Part shown: in pieces, positions 63,123 through 64,000 of the stretch | How the letters are laid out: each line of letters starts with the position of its first letter | Position numbering within the stretch: position 1 is the first letter of the stretch | Source of the DNA: Xenorhabdus bovienii | GTDB lineage: Bacteria > Pseudomonadota > Gammaproteobacteria > Enterobacterales > Enterobacteriaceae | Assembly: GCF_024721015.1 (NCBI RefSeq) | Contig: NZ_JANAIF010000019.1 | Location: forward strand, 1-64,000 | Length of the DNA stretch: 64,000 nt | Direction of reading: 5' to 3' | The notes under the pieces: model-generated | Seen by the model: only the letters and a program-made list of their open reading frames with translations | Database searches by the model: none | What the model was told of the DNA's origin: nothing | Translations under genes and position numbers: made by a program

Positions 63123-64000
63123 ATGCGTTTAATTATTGATTGTGATCCAGGGAACGGTATAGCAGGAGCTAATATTGATGATGGTCTTGCATTAGCTCTT
63201 GCCATAGCAGCCCCACAAATTTCCCTTGAATTAATTTCTACTGTTTCGGGCAACACTCCCAGTGAAATTGGGTATTCTGTTGCAAAATCACTTTTACAGA
63301 GATTAGGTGAAAATATTCCTGTATTGCGTGGTGCTTCTCAAGGATTCTTGGAACCCATGAACATTTGGCGTGAGAAACTTGATTATGGTGTTGATCAAAA
63401 TGACCTACGTGATTTATGGGAATATGTTGCGCCTCCGAAACAATTTCCTATAGTTGCTCCATCGGCGTCTCAGGGAATGGGGGAGCTTGTATGTCGTAAT
63501 CCAGGAGAGGTTACGCTAGTGGCGATTGGTCCTTTGACTAATGTTGCTCATGCTATGCAGTTATATCCTGAGTTTGCTAAATCCGTGGCTGAAATTGTCA
63601 TCATGGGGGGAGTGTTTAACGTTCCTGGTTATCAAAAAGATACCAATTTCGGTATTGATCCAGAAGCAGCACATCTTGTGTTAACAAGTGGTGCAAATAT
63701 TACTTTGGTGCCGATGGATGTGACGACGCAGACCCAGATGCTACATTCTGATTTGGATTATTTATCCACATTTAATAATCCTCTTTGTAGGTTTTTGGTT
63801 GATACGATTCGCCCTTGGATGAATTATTCAATAAAAACAAGAGGGCTAGAGGGGTGTTGGATACATGATGCGCTCACGGTTGCTTGGTTAATTGATAGAA
63901 CAATAGTAACTAGCACACAAAATTATGTGGATGTTGTTTTAGAAGGAGCTGATCGTGGAATGACCTGCTTTTATGAACCAGAATCAGCATCGTTTAATAT
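63123..64000 (+). CDS. Inosine-uridine-type nucleoside hydrolase (3' truncated by window)
   Basis: At least 292 codons from ATG 63123, open to the window edge. It is an IUNH-family protein: an N-terminal DCDPG (D6, D8) and DD (D19, D20) pair that should bind calcium, then VAIGPLTNVA, VIMGG, FGIDPEAAH and HDALTVAWLI with the catalytic-type His-Asp. Six residues (NGIAGAN region) separate DPG from DD, where the classic motif has them adjacent; that longer form exists in a subgroup of the family. It splits N-ribosyl bonds; specificity is unknown. Confidence 0.88.
   Translation, partial: MRLIIDCDPGNGIAGANIDDGLALALAIAAPQISLELISTVSGNTPSEIGYSVAKSLLQRLGENIPVLRGASQGFLEPMNIWREKLDYGVDQNDLRDLWEYVAPPKQFPIVAPSASQGMGELVCRNPGEVTLVAIGPLTNVAHAMQLYPEFAKSVAEIVIMGGVFNVPGYQKDTNFGIDPEAAHLVLTSGANITLVPMDVTTQTQMLHSDLDYLSTFNNPLCRFLVDTIRPWMNYSIKTRGLEGCWIHDALTVAWLIDRTIVTSTQNYVDVVLEGADRGMTCFYEPESASFN

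Overview
The window is a chromosomal segment of an enteric gammaproteobacterium (order Enterobacterales). Gene content and order follow the E. coli 84-86 min region (rrnC - ilv - rho - wec - hem/cya - uvrD - recQ) closely. The moderate GC with very AT-rich spacers, the proteins that are recognisably but distantly E. coli-like, and the missing E. coli neighbours (ppiC, aslA/aslB, yigF/yigG, intact pldA, rhtB/rhtC) suggest Morganellaceae, most likely a Xenorhabdus- or Photorhabdus-like organism. The genus is an inference from overall resemblance, not from a search.

Layout. 1-300: 3' end of a 5S rRNA, then tRNA-Asp and tRNA-Trp at the end of an rRNA operon. 0.4-3.3 kb: hdfR, maoP, comM. 3.9-13 kb: the full branched-chain amino acid cluster, with leader peptide ilvL and its attenuator, ilvGMEDA with an intact ilvG, then divergent ilvY and ilvC. 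13.1-14.3 kb: a histone-deacetylase-like hydrolase. 15-22.3 kb: rep, gppA, rhlB, trxA and rho, the last behind a long repeat-bearing leader. 22.7-35.7 kb: a complete enterobacterial common antigen (ECA) operon, wecA to wecG. 36-38 kb: the amino acid permease thrP and a tRNA-Arg-His-Leu-Pro cluster. 38.2-38.6 kb: the small RNA GlmZ with a sigma54-type promoter and upstream activator sites. 38.7-46.1 kb: hemCDXY facing away from cyaA. 46.4-53.6 kb: cyaY, lptM, dapF, a DUF484 gene, xerC, yigB, uvrD, corA. 53.6-59.8 kb: rarD, yigI, a pldA remnant, recQ, pldB, yigL. 60-64 kb: an accessory cassette of an MFS transporter, a LacI-type regulator and a nucleoside hydrolase cut by the window end.

Working together. 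The ilv genes make isoleucine and valine under leader-peptide attenuation and IlvY control. The wec genes build the ECA trisaccharide on undecaprenyl phosphate, flip it and polymerise it. hemC and hemD feed tetrapyrrole synthesis. dapF, xerC, uvrD and recQ serve cell-wall lysine/DAP supply, dimer resolution and DNA repair. GlmZ links amino-sugar supply to a sigma54/GlrR-type control.

The points most worth a second look are the glmZ control region (sigma54 promoter plus three phased dyads); a 53-codon open frame inside the wec operon that encodes a Thr-Tyr repeat and overlaps the wecB start; the degenerate 17-bp repeats in the rho leader; the eroded pldA; a palindromic operator candidate for the terminal cassette; and an unidentified protein-like open frame near 55 kb. 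I did not find a clearly new defence or mobile system: no CRISPR array, transposase or phage gene is visible.
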